Below, piece after piece: positions 12,501 to 25,900 of a stretch of DNA of 64,000 nucleotides. Position 1 is the stretch's first letter, and every line of letters starts with the position of its first letter. The position numbers were made by a program, and so were the translations under genes. Under the pieces are notes generated by a model, which was given only the letters and a program-made list of their open reading frames with translations, searched no databases and was not told where the DNA came from. Source of the stretch: Parietaria judaica. Its lineage: Eukaryota; Streptophyta; Magnoliopsida; Rosales; Urticaceae. The stretch covers positions 17,515,501-17,579,500 of the forward strand of contig OX940870.1 in assembly GCA_954871525.1 (NCBI GenBank), given 5' to 3'.

Positions 12501-13815
12501 TAGGCATTAAAATTTTTTGACGCTCTCCAAAAACCCTGTTTCACGAATTTATGCGTGCTCCAAAAAACTGCGTCTTTTTCCCATTATACGCAAAACAATT
12601 CTAATTAAACGATATTTTAAAGAAAAAATTAACTTCAAATTCTTAGTAATGTGTATTTATACCTCGTTTACTTATTTTAATCCCTAAATCGCGAAGCACT
12701 ATCTCGTAGTTTCAATACCAAGCATTTAACGGGTAAAAATAATTACCGAAAAGTGATCAAAATTTGTTTTCTTACGAGAGCAAATACAATGCGTTCATGA
12801 TGTAATTTCAGTTGCTAGACCTTTACTTGTGTGGTATTTTTACGAATTGGGTTATTTTAGGCATTAAAAGTTTTTGACGCTCTTCAAAAACCCTGTTTCA
12901 CAAATTTATGCGTGCTCAAAAAAAAATTGAGTCTTTTTACCATTATACATAAAACAATTCTAATTAAACGATATTTTAAACAAAAAATGAACTTCAAATT
13001 GTTAGTAATGTGTATTTATATCACATTTACTTATTTTAATCCCTAAATAGCGAAGCACTATCTCGTAGTTTCAATACCAAGCATTTAACGGGTTAAAATA
13101 ATTACCGAAAAGTGTTCAAAATTTGTTTTCTTACGAGAGCAAATACGATGCGTTCATGATGAAATTTCAGTTGCTAGACCTTTATTTGGGTGGTATTATT
13201 ACAAATTGGGTTATTTTAGGCCTTAAAATTTTTTGACGCTCTCCAAAAACCCTGTTTCACGAATTTATGCGTGCTCCAAAAAACTGCGTCTTTTTCCCAT
13301 TATACGCAAAACAATTCTAATTAAACGATATTTTAAAGAAAAAATTAACTTCAAATTCTTAGTAATGTGTATTTATACCTCATTTACTTATTTTAATCCC
13401 TAAATCGCGAAGCACTATCTCGTAGTTTCAATACCAAGCATTAAACGGGTAAAAATAATTACCGAAAAGTGATCAAAATTTGTTTTCTTACGAGAGCAAA
13501 TACAATGCGTTCATGATGTAATTTCAGTTGCTAGACCTTTACTTGGGTGGTATTTTTACGAATTGGGTTATTTTAGGCATTAAAAGTTTTTGACGCTCTT
13601 CAAAAACCCTGTTTCACCAATTATTGCGTGCTCCAAAAAAAATTGAGTCTTTTTACCATTATACGGAAAACAATTCTAATTAAACGATATTTTAAACAAA
13701 AAATGAACTTCAAATTGTTAGTAATGTGTATTTATATCACATTTACTTATTTTAATCCCTAAATCGCGAAGCACTATCTCGTAGTTTCAATACCAAGCAT
13801 TTAACGGGTTAAAAT
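9520..13815 (+). repeat. 2,148-bp tandem duplication (six monomers), two copies
   Basis: Rare variants recur exactly 2,148 bp apart: CGCAGAAC (9725/11873), ACAATTCGTTC (9921/12069), ATAAGGAAAAC (10081/12229), ACCTCGTTTAC (10513/12661), GTGTGGTATT (10681/12829), CCAATTATTGCG (about 11470/13618) and TTAAAATAATAACC (11661/13809 region). The left limit lies between about 9515 and 9723, because the unit at 9458 has AATAATTACC where 11663 has AATAATAACC. The right limit of copy 1 lies between about 11663 and 11871. Only a few single-base differences separate the copies, for example TTTCTATACC at 10206 against TTTCAATACC. Confidence 0.85.
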
Positions 13816-16800
13816 AATAACCGAAAAGTGTTCAAAATTTGTTTTCTTACGAGAGCAAATACGATGCGTTCATGATGAAATTTCAGTTGCTAGACCTTTA
13901 TTTGGGTGGTATTATTACAAATTGGGTTATTTTAGGCCTTAAAATTTTTTGACGCTCTCCAAAAACCCTGTTTCACGAATTTATGCGTGCTCCAAAAAAC
14001 TGCGTCTTTTTCCCATTATACGCAAAACAATTCTAATTAAACGATATTTTAAAGAAAAAATTAACTTCAAATTCTTAGTAATGTGTATTTATACCTCATT
14101 TACTTATTTTAATCCCTAAATCGCGAAGCACTATCTCGTAGTTTCAATACCAAGCATTTAACGGGTAAAAATAATTACCGAAAAGTGATCAAAATTTGTT
14201 TTCTTACGAGAGCAAATACAATGCGTTCATGATGTAATTTCAGTTGCTAGACGTTTACTTGGGTGGTATTTTTACGAATTGGGTTATTTTAGGCATTAAA
14301 AGTTTTTGACGCTCTTCAAAAACCCTGTTTCACCAATTTATGCGTGCTCCAAAAAAATTGAGTCTTTTTACCATTATACGGAAAACAATTCTAATTAAAC
14401 GATATTTTAAACAAAAAATGAACTTCAAATTGTTAGTAATGTGTATTTATATCACATTTACTTATTTTAATCCCTAAATCGCGAAGCACTATCTCGTAGT
14501 TTCAATACCAAGCATTTAACGGGTTAAAATAATTACTGAAAAGTGTTCAAAATTTGTTTTCTTACGAGAGCAAATACGATGCGTTCATGATGAAATTTCA
14601 GTTGCTAGACCTTTATTTGGGTGGTATTATTAAAAATTGGGCTATTTTAGGCCTTAAAATTTTTTGACGCTCTCCAAAAACCCTGTTTCACGAATTTATG
14701 CGTGCTCCAAAAAACTGCGTCTTTTTCCCATTATACGCAAAAACATTCTAATTAAACGATATTTTAAAGAAAAAATTAACTTAAAATTCTTAGTAATGTG
14801 TATTTATACCTCATTTACTTATTTTAATCCCTAAATCGCGAAGCACTATCTCGTAGTTTCAATACCAAGCATTTAACGGGTAAAAATAATTACCAAAAAG
14901 TGATCAAAATTTGTTTTCTTACGAGAGCAAATACAATGCATTCATGATGTAATTTCAGTTGCTAGACCTTTACTTGGGTGGTATTTTTACGAATTGGGTT
15001 ATTTTAGGCATTAAAAGTTTTTGACGCTCTTCAAAAACCCTGTTTCACAAATTTATGCGTGCTCCAAAAAAAATTGAGTCTTTTTACCATTATACGGAAA
15101 ACAATTCTAATTAAACGATATTTTAAACAAAAAATGAACTTCAAATTGTTAGTAATGTGTATTTATATCACATTTACTTATTTTAATCCCTAAATCGCGA
15201 AGCACTATCTCGTAGTTTCAATACCAAGCATTTAACGGGTTAAAATAATTACCGAAAAGTGTTCAAATTTTGTTTTCTTACGAGAGCAAATACGATGCGT
15301 TCATGATGAAATTTCAGTTGCTAGACCTTTATTTGGGTGGTATTATTACAAATTGGGTTATTTTAGGCCTTAAAATTTTTTGACGCTCTCCAAAAACCCT
15401 GTTTCACGAATTTATGCGTGCTCCAAAAAACTGCGTCTTTTTCCCATTATACGCAAAACAATTCTAATTAAACGATATTTTAAAGAAAAAATTAACTTCA
15501 AATTCTTAGTAATGTGTATTTATACCTCATTTACTTATTTTAATCCCTAAATCGCGAAGCACTATCTCGTAGTTTCAATACCAAGCATTTAACGGGTAAA
15601 AATAATTACCGAAAAGTGATCAAAATTTGTTTTCTTACGAGAGCAAATACAATGCGTTCATGATGTAATTTCAGTTGCTAGACCTTTACTTGGGTGGTAT
15701 TTTTACGAATTGGGTTATTTTAGGCATTAAAAGTTTTTGACGCTCTTCAAAAACCCTGTTTCTCAAATTTATGCGTGGTCCAAAAAAAATTGAGTCTTTT
15801 TACCATTATACGGAAAACAATTCTAATTAAACGATATTTTAAACAAAAAATGAACTTCAAATTGTTAGTAATGTGTATTTATATCACATTTACTTATTTT
15901 AATCCCTAAATCGCGAAGCACTATCTCGTAGTTTCAATACCAAGCATTTAACGGGTTAAAATAATTACCGAAAAGTGTTCAAAATTTGTTTTCTTACGAG
16001 AGCAAATACGATGCGTTCATGATGAAATTTCACTTGCTAGACCTTTATTTGGGTTGTATTATTACAAATTGGGTTATTTTAGGCCTTAAAATTTTTTGTC
16101 GCTCTCCAAAAACCCTGTTTCACGAATTTATGCGTGCTCCAAAAAACTGCGTCTTTTTCCCATTATACGCAAAACAATTCTAATTAAACGATATTTTAAA
16201 GAAAAAATTAACTTCAAATTATTAGTAATGTGTATTTATACCTCATTTACTTATTTTAATCCCTAAATCGCGAAGCACTATCTCGTAGTTTCAATACCAA
16301 GCATTTAACGGGTAAAAATAATTACCGAAAAGTGATCAAAATTTGTTTTCTTACGAGAGCAAATACAATGCGTTCATGATGTAATTTCAGTTGCTAGACC
16401 TTTACTTGGGTGGTATTTTTACGAATTGGGTTATTTTAGGCATTAAAAGTTTTTGACGCTCTTCAAAAACCCTGTTTCTCAAATTTATGCGTGGTCCAAA
16501 CAAAATTGAGTCTTTTTACCATTATACGGAAAACAATTCTAATTAAACGATATTTTAAACAAAAAATGAACTTCAAATTGTTAGTAATGTGTATTTATAT
16601 CAAATTTACTTATTTTAATCCCTAAATCGCGAAGCACTATCTCGTAGTTTCAATACCAAGCATTTAACGGGTTAAAATAATTACCGAAAAGTGTTCAAAA
16701 TTTGTTTTCTTACGAGAGCAAATACGATGCGTTCATGATGAAATTTCAGTTGCTAGACCTTTATTTGGGTGGTATTATTACTAATTGGGTTATTTTAGGC

Positions 16801-18051
16801 ATTACAAGTTTTTAACGCTCTCCAAAAACTTCGTTTCACCAATTTATGCGTGCTCCAAAAAAAACTGAGTCTTTTTCCCATTTTACCGAAAACAACCCTA
16901 ATTAAACTATATTTTAAACAAAAAATGAACTTCAAATTCTTAGTAATGTGTATTTATACCACATTTACTTATTTTAATCCTTAAATCACGAAGCACCGTC
17001 TCGTAGTTTCAATACCAAGCATTTTACGGGTTAAAATAATTACCGAAAAGTGTTCAAAATCTATTTTCTTACGAGAGCAAATACGATGCGTTCATGATGA
17101 AATTTCAGTTGCTAGACCTTTATTTGGATGGTATTATTACAAATTGGGTTATTTTAGGCATTAAATGTTTTTGACGCTCTCCAAAAACCCTGTTTCACGA
17201 ATTTATGGGTGCTCCAAAACAACTGAGTCTTTTTCGCATTATACGCAAAACAATCCTAATTAAACGATATTTTAAACAAAAAATGACTTCATATTCTTAG
17301 TAATGTGTATTTATACTAGATTTTACTTATTTTAATCCCTAAATCGCGAAGCACTGTCTCGTAGTTTCAATACCAAGCATTTAACGGGTTAAAATAATTA
17401 CCGAAAAGTGTTCAAAATCTGTTTTCTTACGAGAGCAAATACGATGCGTTTATGATGAAATTTCTGTTGCTAGACCTTTATTTGGGTGGTATTATTACAA
17501 ATTGGGTTATTTTAGGCATTAGAAGTTTTTTACGCTCTCCAAAAACCCTTTTTCACCAATTTATGCGTGCTCCAAAAAAAACAGAGTCTTTTTCCCATTT
17601 TACGCAAAGCAACCCTAATTAAACGATATTTTAAACAAAAAATGAACTTCAAATTCTTAGTAATGTGTATTTATACCACATTTACTTATTTTAATCTCTA
17701 AATCGCGAAGCACCGTCTCGTAGTTTCAATACCAAGCATTTTACGGGTTAAAATAATTATCGAAAAGTGTTCAAAATTGGTTTTCTTACGAGAGCAAATA
17801 CGATGCGTTCATAATGAAATTTCAGTTGCTAGACCTTTATTTGGGTTGTTTTATTACAAATTGGGTTATTTTAGGCATTTAAAGTTTTTGACACTCTCCA
17901 AAAACCCTGTTTCACCAATTTATGCGTGCTCCAAAAAAAACTGAGTCTTTTTCCCATTTTACGCAAAACAACCCTAATTAAACGATATTTTAAACAAAAA
18001 ATGAACTTCAAATTCTTAGTAATGTATATTTATACCACATTTACTTATTTT

Positions 18052-19384
18052 AATCCCTAAATCGCGAAGCACCGTCTCGTAGTTTCAATACCAAGCATTT
18101 TACGGGTTAAAATAATTACCCAAAAGTGTTCGAAATCTATTTTCTTACGAGAGGAAATACGATGTGTTCATGAAGAAATTTCAGTTGCTAGACCTTTATT
18201 TGGGTGGTATTATAACAAATTGGGTTTTTTTAGGCATTAAAAGTTTTTGACGCTCTCCAAAAACCTTGTTTCACCAATTTATGCGTGCTCCAAAAAAAAA
18301 CTAAGTCTTTTTCCCATTTTACGCAAAACAACCCTAATTAAACTATATTTTAAACAAAAAATGAACTTCAAATTCTTAGTAATGTGTATTTATACCAGAT
18401 TTACTTATTTTAATCCCTAAATCGCGAAGCACTGCCTCGTAGTTTCAATACCAAGTATTTAACGGGTTAAAATAATTACCGAAAAGTGTTCAAAATCTGT
18501 TTTCTTACGAGAGCAAATACGATGCGTTCATGATGAATTTCTGTTGCTAGACCTTTATTTGGGTGGTATTATAACAAATTGGGTTTTTTTAGGCATTAAA
18601 AGTTTTTGACGCTCTCCAAAAACCTTGTTTCACCAATTTATGCGTGCTCCAAAAAAAAACTAAGTCTTTTTCCCATTTTACGCAAAACAACCCTAATTAA
18701 ACTATATTTTAAACAAAAAATGAACTTCAAATTCTTAGTAATGTGTATTTATACCACATTTACTTATTTTAATCCCTAAATCGCGAAGCACTGCCTCGTA
18801 GTTTCAATACCAAGTATTTAACGGGTTAAAATAATTACCGAAAAGTGTTCAAAATCTGTTTTCATACGAGAGCAAATACGATGCGTTCATGATGAATTTC
18901 TGTTGCTAGACCTTTATTTGGGTGGTATTATTACAAATTGGGATATTTTAGGCATTACAAGTTTTTGACGCTCTCCAAAAACCCCGTTTCACCAATTTAT
19001 GCGTGCTCCACATTTACTTATTTTAATCCCTAAATCGCGAAGCACCGTCTCGTAGTTTCAATACCAAGCATTTTACGGGTTAAAATAATTACCCAAAAGT
19101 GTTCGAAATCTATTTTCTTACGAGAGGAAATACGATGCGTTCATGAAGAAATTTCAGTTGCTAGACCTTTATTAGGGTGGTATTATAACAAATTGGGTTT
19201 TTTTAGGCATTAAAAGTTTTTTACGCTCTGCAAAAACCCTGTTTCACCAATTTATGCGTGCTCCAAAAAAAACTAAGTCTTTTTCCCATTTTACGCAAAG
19301 CAACCCTAATTAAACGATATTTTAAACAAAAAATGAACTTCAAATTCTTAGTAATGTGTATTTATACCACATTTACTTATTTTA
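18052..19384 (+). repeat. Partial trimer-scale duplication around a shortened unit
   Basis: Units at 18052 and 19025 share a rare set: ACCCAAAAGTGTTCGAAATC, GAGGAAATACGATG, TTCATGAAGAAATTTCAG, ATTATAACAAATTGGG and a seven-T run before AGGC. Units at 18052 and 18412 also share the seven-T run, CTAAGTC and AAACTATATTTT. The offset 18052-19025 is 973 bp, which equals three units minus the 105 bp lost in the unit at 18771. Confidence 0.65.
18771..19024 (+). repeat. Internally deleted monomer (254 bp)
   Basis: The unit runs normally to GCGTGCTCCA (19001-19010) and then jumps to CATTTACTTATTTTAATCCC, so the poly-A tract, the GAGTC segment and the GTAATGTGTATTTATACC segment are missing (about 105 bp). 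The join sits on a shared CCA (GCTCCA and TACCACATTT), which fits a deletion by short homology or slippage. Confidence 0.9.
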
Positions 19385-20102
19385 ATCCCTAAATCGCGAA
19401 GCACCGTCTCGTAGTTTCAATACCAAGCATTTTACGGGTTAAAATAATTACCGAAAAGTGTTCAAAATCTATTTTCTTACGAGAGCAAATACGATGCGCT
19501 CATGATGAAATTTCAGTTGCTAGACATTTATTTGGGTGGTATTATTACAAATTGGGATATTTTAGGCATTAAATGTTTTTGACGCTCTCCAAAAACCCTA
19601 TTTCACGAATTTATGGGTGCTCCAAAACAACTGAGTCTTTTTCCCATTATACGCAAAACAACCCAAATTAAACGATATTTTAAACAAAAAATGACTTCAT
19701 ATTCTTAGTAATGTGTATTTATACTACATTTTACTTATTTTAATCCCTAAATCGCGAAGCACTGTCTCGTAGTTTCAATACCAAGCATTTAACGGGTTAA
19801 AATAATTACCGAAAAGTGTTCAAAATTTGTTTTCTTACGAGAGCAAATACGATGCGTTCATGATGAAATTTCAGTTGCTAGACCTTTATTTGGGTGGTAT
19901 GATTACAAATTGGGTTATTTTAGGCATTACAAGTTTTTGACGCTCTCCAAAAACCCCGTTTTACCAATTTATGCGTGCTCCAAAAAAAAAACTGAGTCTT
20001 TTTCCCATTTTACGCAAAACAACTCTAATTAAACGATATTTTAAACAAAAAATGAACTTCAAATTCTTAGGTTTGTGTATTTATACCACATTTACTTATT
20101 TT

Positions 20103-22982
20103 AATCTCTAAACCGCGAAGAACCGTCTCGTAGTTTCAATACCAAGCATTTTACGGGTTAAAATAATTACCGAAAAGTGTTCAAAATATGTTTTCTTACG
20201 AGAGCAAATACGATGCGTTCATGATGAAATTTCAGTTGCTAGACCTTTATTTGGGTAGTATTATTACAAATTGGGTTATTTTAGGCATGACAAGTTTTTT
20301 ACGCTCTCCAAAAACCCTATTTCACCAATTTATGCGTGCTCCAAAAAAAAACGGAGTCTTTTTCCCATTTTAAGCAAAACAACCCTAATTAAACGATATT
20401 TTAAACAAAAAATGAACTTCAAATTCTTAGTAATGTGTATTTATACAACATTTACTTATTTTAATCCCTAAATCACGAAGCACTGTCTCGTAGTTTCAAT
20501 ACCAAGCATTTTACGGGTTAAAATAATTACCGAAAAGTGTTCAAAATCTGTTTTCTTACGAGAGCAAATACGATGCGTTCATGATGAAATTTCAATTTCT
20601 AGACCTTTATTTGGGTGGTATTATAACAAATTGGGTTATTTTAGGCATTAAAAGTTTTTTACGCTCTCCACAAACCCTGTTTCACGAATTTATGCGCGCT
20701 CCAAAAAAAACTGAGCCTTTTTCCCATTATACGCAAAACAACCCTATTTAAACGATATTTTAAACAAAAAATGAACTTCAATTTCTTAGTAATGTGTATT
20801 TATACGACATTTACTTATTTTAATCCCTAAATCGGGAAGCACTGCCTCGTAGTTTCAATACCAAGCATTTAACGGGTTAAAATAATTACCGAAAAGTGTT
20901 CAAAATTGGTTTTGTTACGAGAGCAAATACGATGCGTTCATGATGAAATTTCTGTTGCTAGACCTTTATTTGGGTGGTATTATTACAAATTGGGTTATTT
21001 TAGCCATTACAAGTTTTTTACGCTCTCCAAAAACCCTGTTTCACCAATTTATGCGTGCTCCAAAAAAAACTGAGTCTTTTTCCCATTTTACGCAAAGCAA
21101 CCCTAATTAAACGATATTTTAAACAAAAAATGAACTTCAAATTCTTAGTAATGTGTATTTATACCACATTTACTTATTTTAATCCCTAAATCGCGAAGCA
21201 CCGTCTCGTAGATTCAATACCAAGCATTTTACGGGTTAAAATAATTACCGAAAACTGTTTGAAATTGGTTTTCTTACGAGAGCAAATACGATGCTTTCAT
21301 AATGAAATTTCAGTTGCTAGACCTTTATTTAAGTGGTTTTATTACAAATTGGGTTATTTTAGGCATTAAAAGTTTTTGACACTCTCCAAAAACCCTGTTT
21401 CACCAATTTATGCGTGCTCCAAAAAAAAAACTGAGTCTTTTTTCCCATTTTACGCAAAACAACCCTAATTAAACGATATTTTAAACAAAAAATGAACTTC
21501 AAATTCTTAGTAATGTGTATTTATACCACATTTACTTATTTTAATCTTTTAATCGCGAAGAACCGTCTCGTAGTTTCAATACCAAGCATTTTACGGGTTA
21601 AAATAATTACCGAAAAGTGTTCAAAATCTGTTTTCTTACGAGAGCAAATACGATGCGTTCATGATGAAATTTCAGTTGCTAGACCTTTATTTGGGTGGTA
21701 TTATTACAAATTGGGTTATTTTAGGCATGACAAGTTTTTTACGCTCTCCAAAAACCCTATTTCACCAATTTATGCGTGCTCCAAAAAAAAAACGGAGTCT
21801 TTTTCCCATTTTAAGCAAAACAACCCTAATTAAACGATATTTTAAACAAAAAATGAACTTCAAATTCTTAGTAATGTGTATTTATACAACATTTACTTAT
21901 TTTAATCCCCAAATCACGAAGCACTGTCTCGTAGTTTCAATACCAAGCATTTTACGGTTTAAAATAATTACCGAAAAGTGTTCAAAATCTGTTTTCTTAC
22001 GAGAGCAAATACGATGCGTTCATGATGAAATTTCAATTTCTAGACCTTTATTTGGGTGGTATTATAACAAATTGGGTTATTTTAGGCATTAAAAGTTTTT
22101 TACGCTCTCCACAAACCCTGTTTCACGAATTTATGCGCGCTCCAAAAAAAACTGAGCCTTTTTCCCATTATACGCAAAACAACCCTAATTAAACGATATT
22201 TTAAACAAAAAATGAACTTCAATTTCTTAGTAATGTGTATTTATACGACATTTACTTATTTTAATCCCTAAATCGGGAAGCGCTGCCTCGTAGTTTCAAT
22301 ACCAAGCATTTAACGGGTTAAAATAATTACCGAAAAGTGTTCAAAATTTGTTTTGTTACGAGAGCAAATACGATGCGTTCATGATGAAATTTCTGTTGCT
22401 AGACCTTTATTTGGGTGGTATTATTACAAATTGGGTTATTTTAGCCATTACAAGTTTTTTACGCTCTCCAAAAACCCTGTTTCACCAATTTATGCGTGCT
22501 CCAAAAAAAACTGAGTCTTTTTCCCATTTTACGCAAAGCAACCCTAATTAAACGATATTTTAAACAAAAAATGAACTTCAAATTCTTAGTAATGTGTATT
22601 TATACCACATTTACTTATTTTAATCCCTAAATCGCGAAGCACCGTCTCGTAGTTTCAATACCAAGCATTTTACGGGTTAAAATAATTACCGAAAACTGTT
22701 CGAAATTGGTTTTCTTACGAGAGCAAATACGATGCGTTCATAATGAAATTTCAGTTGCTAGACCTTTATTTAAGTGGTTTTATTACAAATTGGGTTATTT
22801 TAGGCATTAAAAGTTTTTGACACTCTCCAAAAACCCTGTTTCACCAATTTATGCGTGCTCCAAAAAAAAAACTGAGTCTTTTTCCCATTTTACGCAAAAC
22901 AACCCTAATTAAACGATATTTTAAACAAAAAATGAACTTCAAATTCTTAGTAATGTGTATTTATACCACATTTACTTATTTT
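20103..22982 (+). repeat. Tetramer (1,440-bp) tandem duplication, two copies
   Basis: Four-unit blocks starting at 20103 and 21543 repeat a set of rare variants at offset 1,440-1,441: GAAGAACCGTCTCG, GGCATGACAAG (20286/21726), CTCCACAAACCC, ATGCGCGCTCC, CTGAGCC, AATCGGGAAGC, TTTGTTACGAG (20911/22352), TTAGCCATTACAAG and TTTAAGTGGTTTTATTAC. The similarity continues into the head of the unit at 22983 (AATCTTTTAATCG, as at 21543) and stops before about 23170. The true exchange points are therefore slightly to the right of the unit starts given. Confidence 0.8.
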
Positions 22983-25900
22983 AATCTTTTAATCGCGAAG
23001 AACCGTCTCGTAGTTTCAATACCAAGCATTTTACAGGTTAAAATAATTACCGAAAAGTGTTCAAAATCTGTTTTCTTACGAGAGCAAATACGATGCGTTC
23101 ATGATGAAATTTCAGTTGCTAGACCTTTATTTGGGTGGTATTATTACAAATTGGGTTATTTTAGGCATTAAAAATTTTTGACGCTCTCCAAAAACCCTGT
23201 TTCAGGAATTTATGCGTGCTCCAAAAAAAACTGAGTCTTTTTCCCATTATACGCAAAACAACCCTAATTAAACGATATTTTAAACAAAAAATGAACTTCA
23301 AATTCTTAGTAATGTGTATTTATACTACAATTAATTATTTTAATCCCTAAATCGCGAAGCACTGTCTCGTAGTTTCAATACAAAGCATTTAACGGGTTAA
23401 AATAATTACCGAAAAGTGTTCAAAATTTGTTTTCTTACGAGAGCAAATACGATGTGTTCATAATGAAATTTCTGTTGCTAGACCTTTATTTGGGTGGTAT
23501 TATTACAAATTCGGTTATTTTAGGCATTACAAGTTTTTTACGCTCTCCAAAAACCCTGTTTCACCAATTTATGCGTGCTCCAAAAAAAACTTGGTGTTTT
23601 TCTATTTTACGCAAAACAACCCTAATTAAACGATATTTTAAACAAAAAATGAACTTCAAATTCTTAGTAATGTGTATTTATACCACATTTACTTATTTTA
23701 ATCCCTAAATCGCAAAGCACCGTCTCGTAGTTTCAATACCAAGCATTTTACAGGTTAAAATAATTACCGAAAAGTGTTCAGAATCTATTTTCTTACGAGA
23801 GCAAATACGATGCGTTCATGATGAAATTTCAGTTGCTAGACCTTTATTTGGGTGGTAATATTACAAATTGGGTTATTTTAGGCATTAATAGTTTTTGACG
23901 CTCTCCAAAAACCCTGTTTCACGAATTTATGCGTGGTCCAAAAAAAACTGAGTCTTTTTCCCATTATACGCAAAACAATCCTAATTAAACGATATTTTAA
24001 ACAAAAAATGAACATTAAATTCTTAGTAATGTGTATTTATACTACATTTACTTATTTTAATCCCTAAATCGCTAAGCACTGTCTCGTAGTTTCACTACCA
24101 AGCATTTAACAGGTTAAAATAATTACCGAAAAGTGTTCAAAATATGTTTTCTTACGAGAGCAAATACGATGCGTTCATGATGAAATTTCTGTTGCTAGAC
24201 CTTTATTTGGGTGGTATTATTACAAATTGGGTTATTTTAGGCATTACATGTTTTTTACGCTCTCCAAAAACCCTGTTTCACCAATTTATGCGTGCTCCAA
24301 AAAAAGCTGAATCTTTTTCCCATTTTACGCAAAGCAACCCTAATTAAACGATATTTTAAAACAAAAAATGAACTTCAAATTCTTAGTAATGTGTATTTAT
24401 AATACATTTACTTATTTTAATCCCTAAATCGCGAAGCACCGTCTCGTAGTTTCAATACCAAGCATTTTACGGGTTAAAATAATTACCGAAAAGTGTTCAA
24501 AAGCTGTTTTCTTACGAGAGCAAATACGATGTGTTCATGATGAAATTTCAGTTGCTAGACCTTTATTTGGGTGGTTTTATTACAAATTGGGTTATTTTAG
24601 GCATTAAAAGTTTTTGACGTTCTCCAAAAACCCTGTTTCACCAATTTATGCTTGCTCCAAAAAAAAAACCTAGTCTTTTTCCCATTGTACGCAAAAAACC
24701 CCTAATTAAATTATATTTTAAACAAAAAATGAACTTCAAATTCTTAGTAATGTGTATTTATACCACATTTACTTATTTTAATCTCTAAATCGCGAAGAAC
24801 CGTCTCGTAGTTTCAATACCAAGCATTTTACGGGTGAAAATAATTACCGAAAAGTGTTCAAAATCTGTTTTCTTACGAGAGCAATTACGATGCGTTCATG
24901 ATGAAATTTCAGTTGATAGACCATTATTTGGGTAGTATTATTACAAATTGGGTTATTTTAGGCATTAAAAATTTTTGACGCTCTCCAAAAACCCTGTTTC
25001 ACCAATTTATGCGTGCTTAAAAAAAAAACTGAGTCTTTTTCCAATTTTACGCAAAGCAACCCTAATTAAACGATATTTTAAACAAAAAATGAACTTCAAA
25101 TTATTAGTAATGTGTATTTATACCACATTTACTTATTCTAATCCCTTAATCGCGAAGCACCGTCTCGTAGTTTAATTACCATGCATTTTACGGGTTAAAA
25201 TAATTACCGAAAAGTGTTCAAAAGCTGTTTTCTTACGAGAGCAAATACGATGCGTTCATGATGAAATTTTAGTTGCTAGACCTTTATATGGGTGGTTTTA
25301 TTACAAATTGGGTTATTTTAGGCATTAAAAGTTTTTGACGCTCTCCAAAAACCCTGTTTCACCAATTTATGCGTGCTCCAAAAAAAACTGAGTCTTTTTC
25401 CCATTATACGCAAAACAACCCTAATTAAACGATATTTTAAACAAAAAATGAACTTCAAATTCTTAGTAATTTGTATTGATACCACGTTTACTTATTTTAA
25501 TCCCTAAATCACGAAGCACTGTCTCGTAGTTTCAATACCAAGCATTTTACGGGTTAAAATAATTACCGAAAAGTGTTCAAAATCTATTTTCTTACGAGAG
25601 CAAATACGATGCGTTCATGATGAAATTTCAGTTGCTAGACCTATATTTTGGTGGTATTATTACAAATTGGGTTATTTTAGGCATTAAAAGTTTTTGACGC
25701 TCTCCAAAAACCTTGTTTAACGAATTTATGCGTGTTCCAAAAAAAACTGAGTCTTTTTCCCATTATACGCAAAACAACCCTAATTAAACGATATTTTAAA
25801 CAAAAAATGAACTTCAAATTCTTAGTAATGTGTATTTATACCACATTTACTTATTTTAATCTCTAAATCGCGAAGCACTGTCTCGTAGTTTCAATACCAA

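Larger units (their letters stand above)
2307..16616 (+). repeat. Dimer higher-order repeat (A-B), 20 copies of ~716 bp
   Basis: Forty units alternate strictly between two types. A (about 357 bp) has GTGTTCAAAATTTG, GATGAAATTTCAG, TTAGGCCTTAAAATTTTTTG, CACGAATTTATG, a six-A tract then CTGCGTC, AAAGAAAAAATTAAC and TATACCTCATT. B (about 359 bp) has GGGTAAAAATAATT, AGTGATCAAAA, AATACAATGCG, GATGTAATTTC, TTACTTGGGTGGTATTTTTACG, CTCTTCAAAAACC, AATTGAGTC, TACCATTATACGGAAAAC, AATTGTTAGT and TATATCACATT. A units start at 2307, 3022, 3738 and on to 15901; B units at 2663, 3379 and on to 16258. The diagnostic A sequence begins inside the first unit (about 2487), and the switch out is inside the unit after 16617 (about 16785-16805), so the amplified span is about 14.3 kb. 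Most variants are shared by neighbouring dimers. Confidence 0.95.

Noticed and set aside
2307..16616. Ribosomal intergenic spacer subrepeats
   Set aside because: No rRNA gene sequence is present on either side, and the unit has no promoter-like rDNA features; the span is far too long for a spacer.
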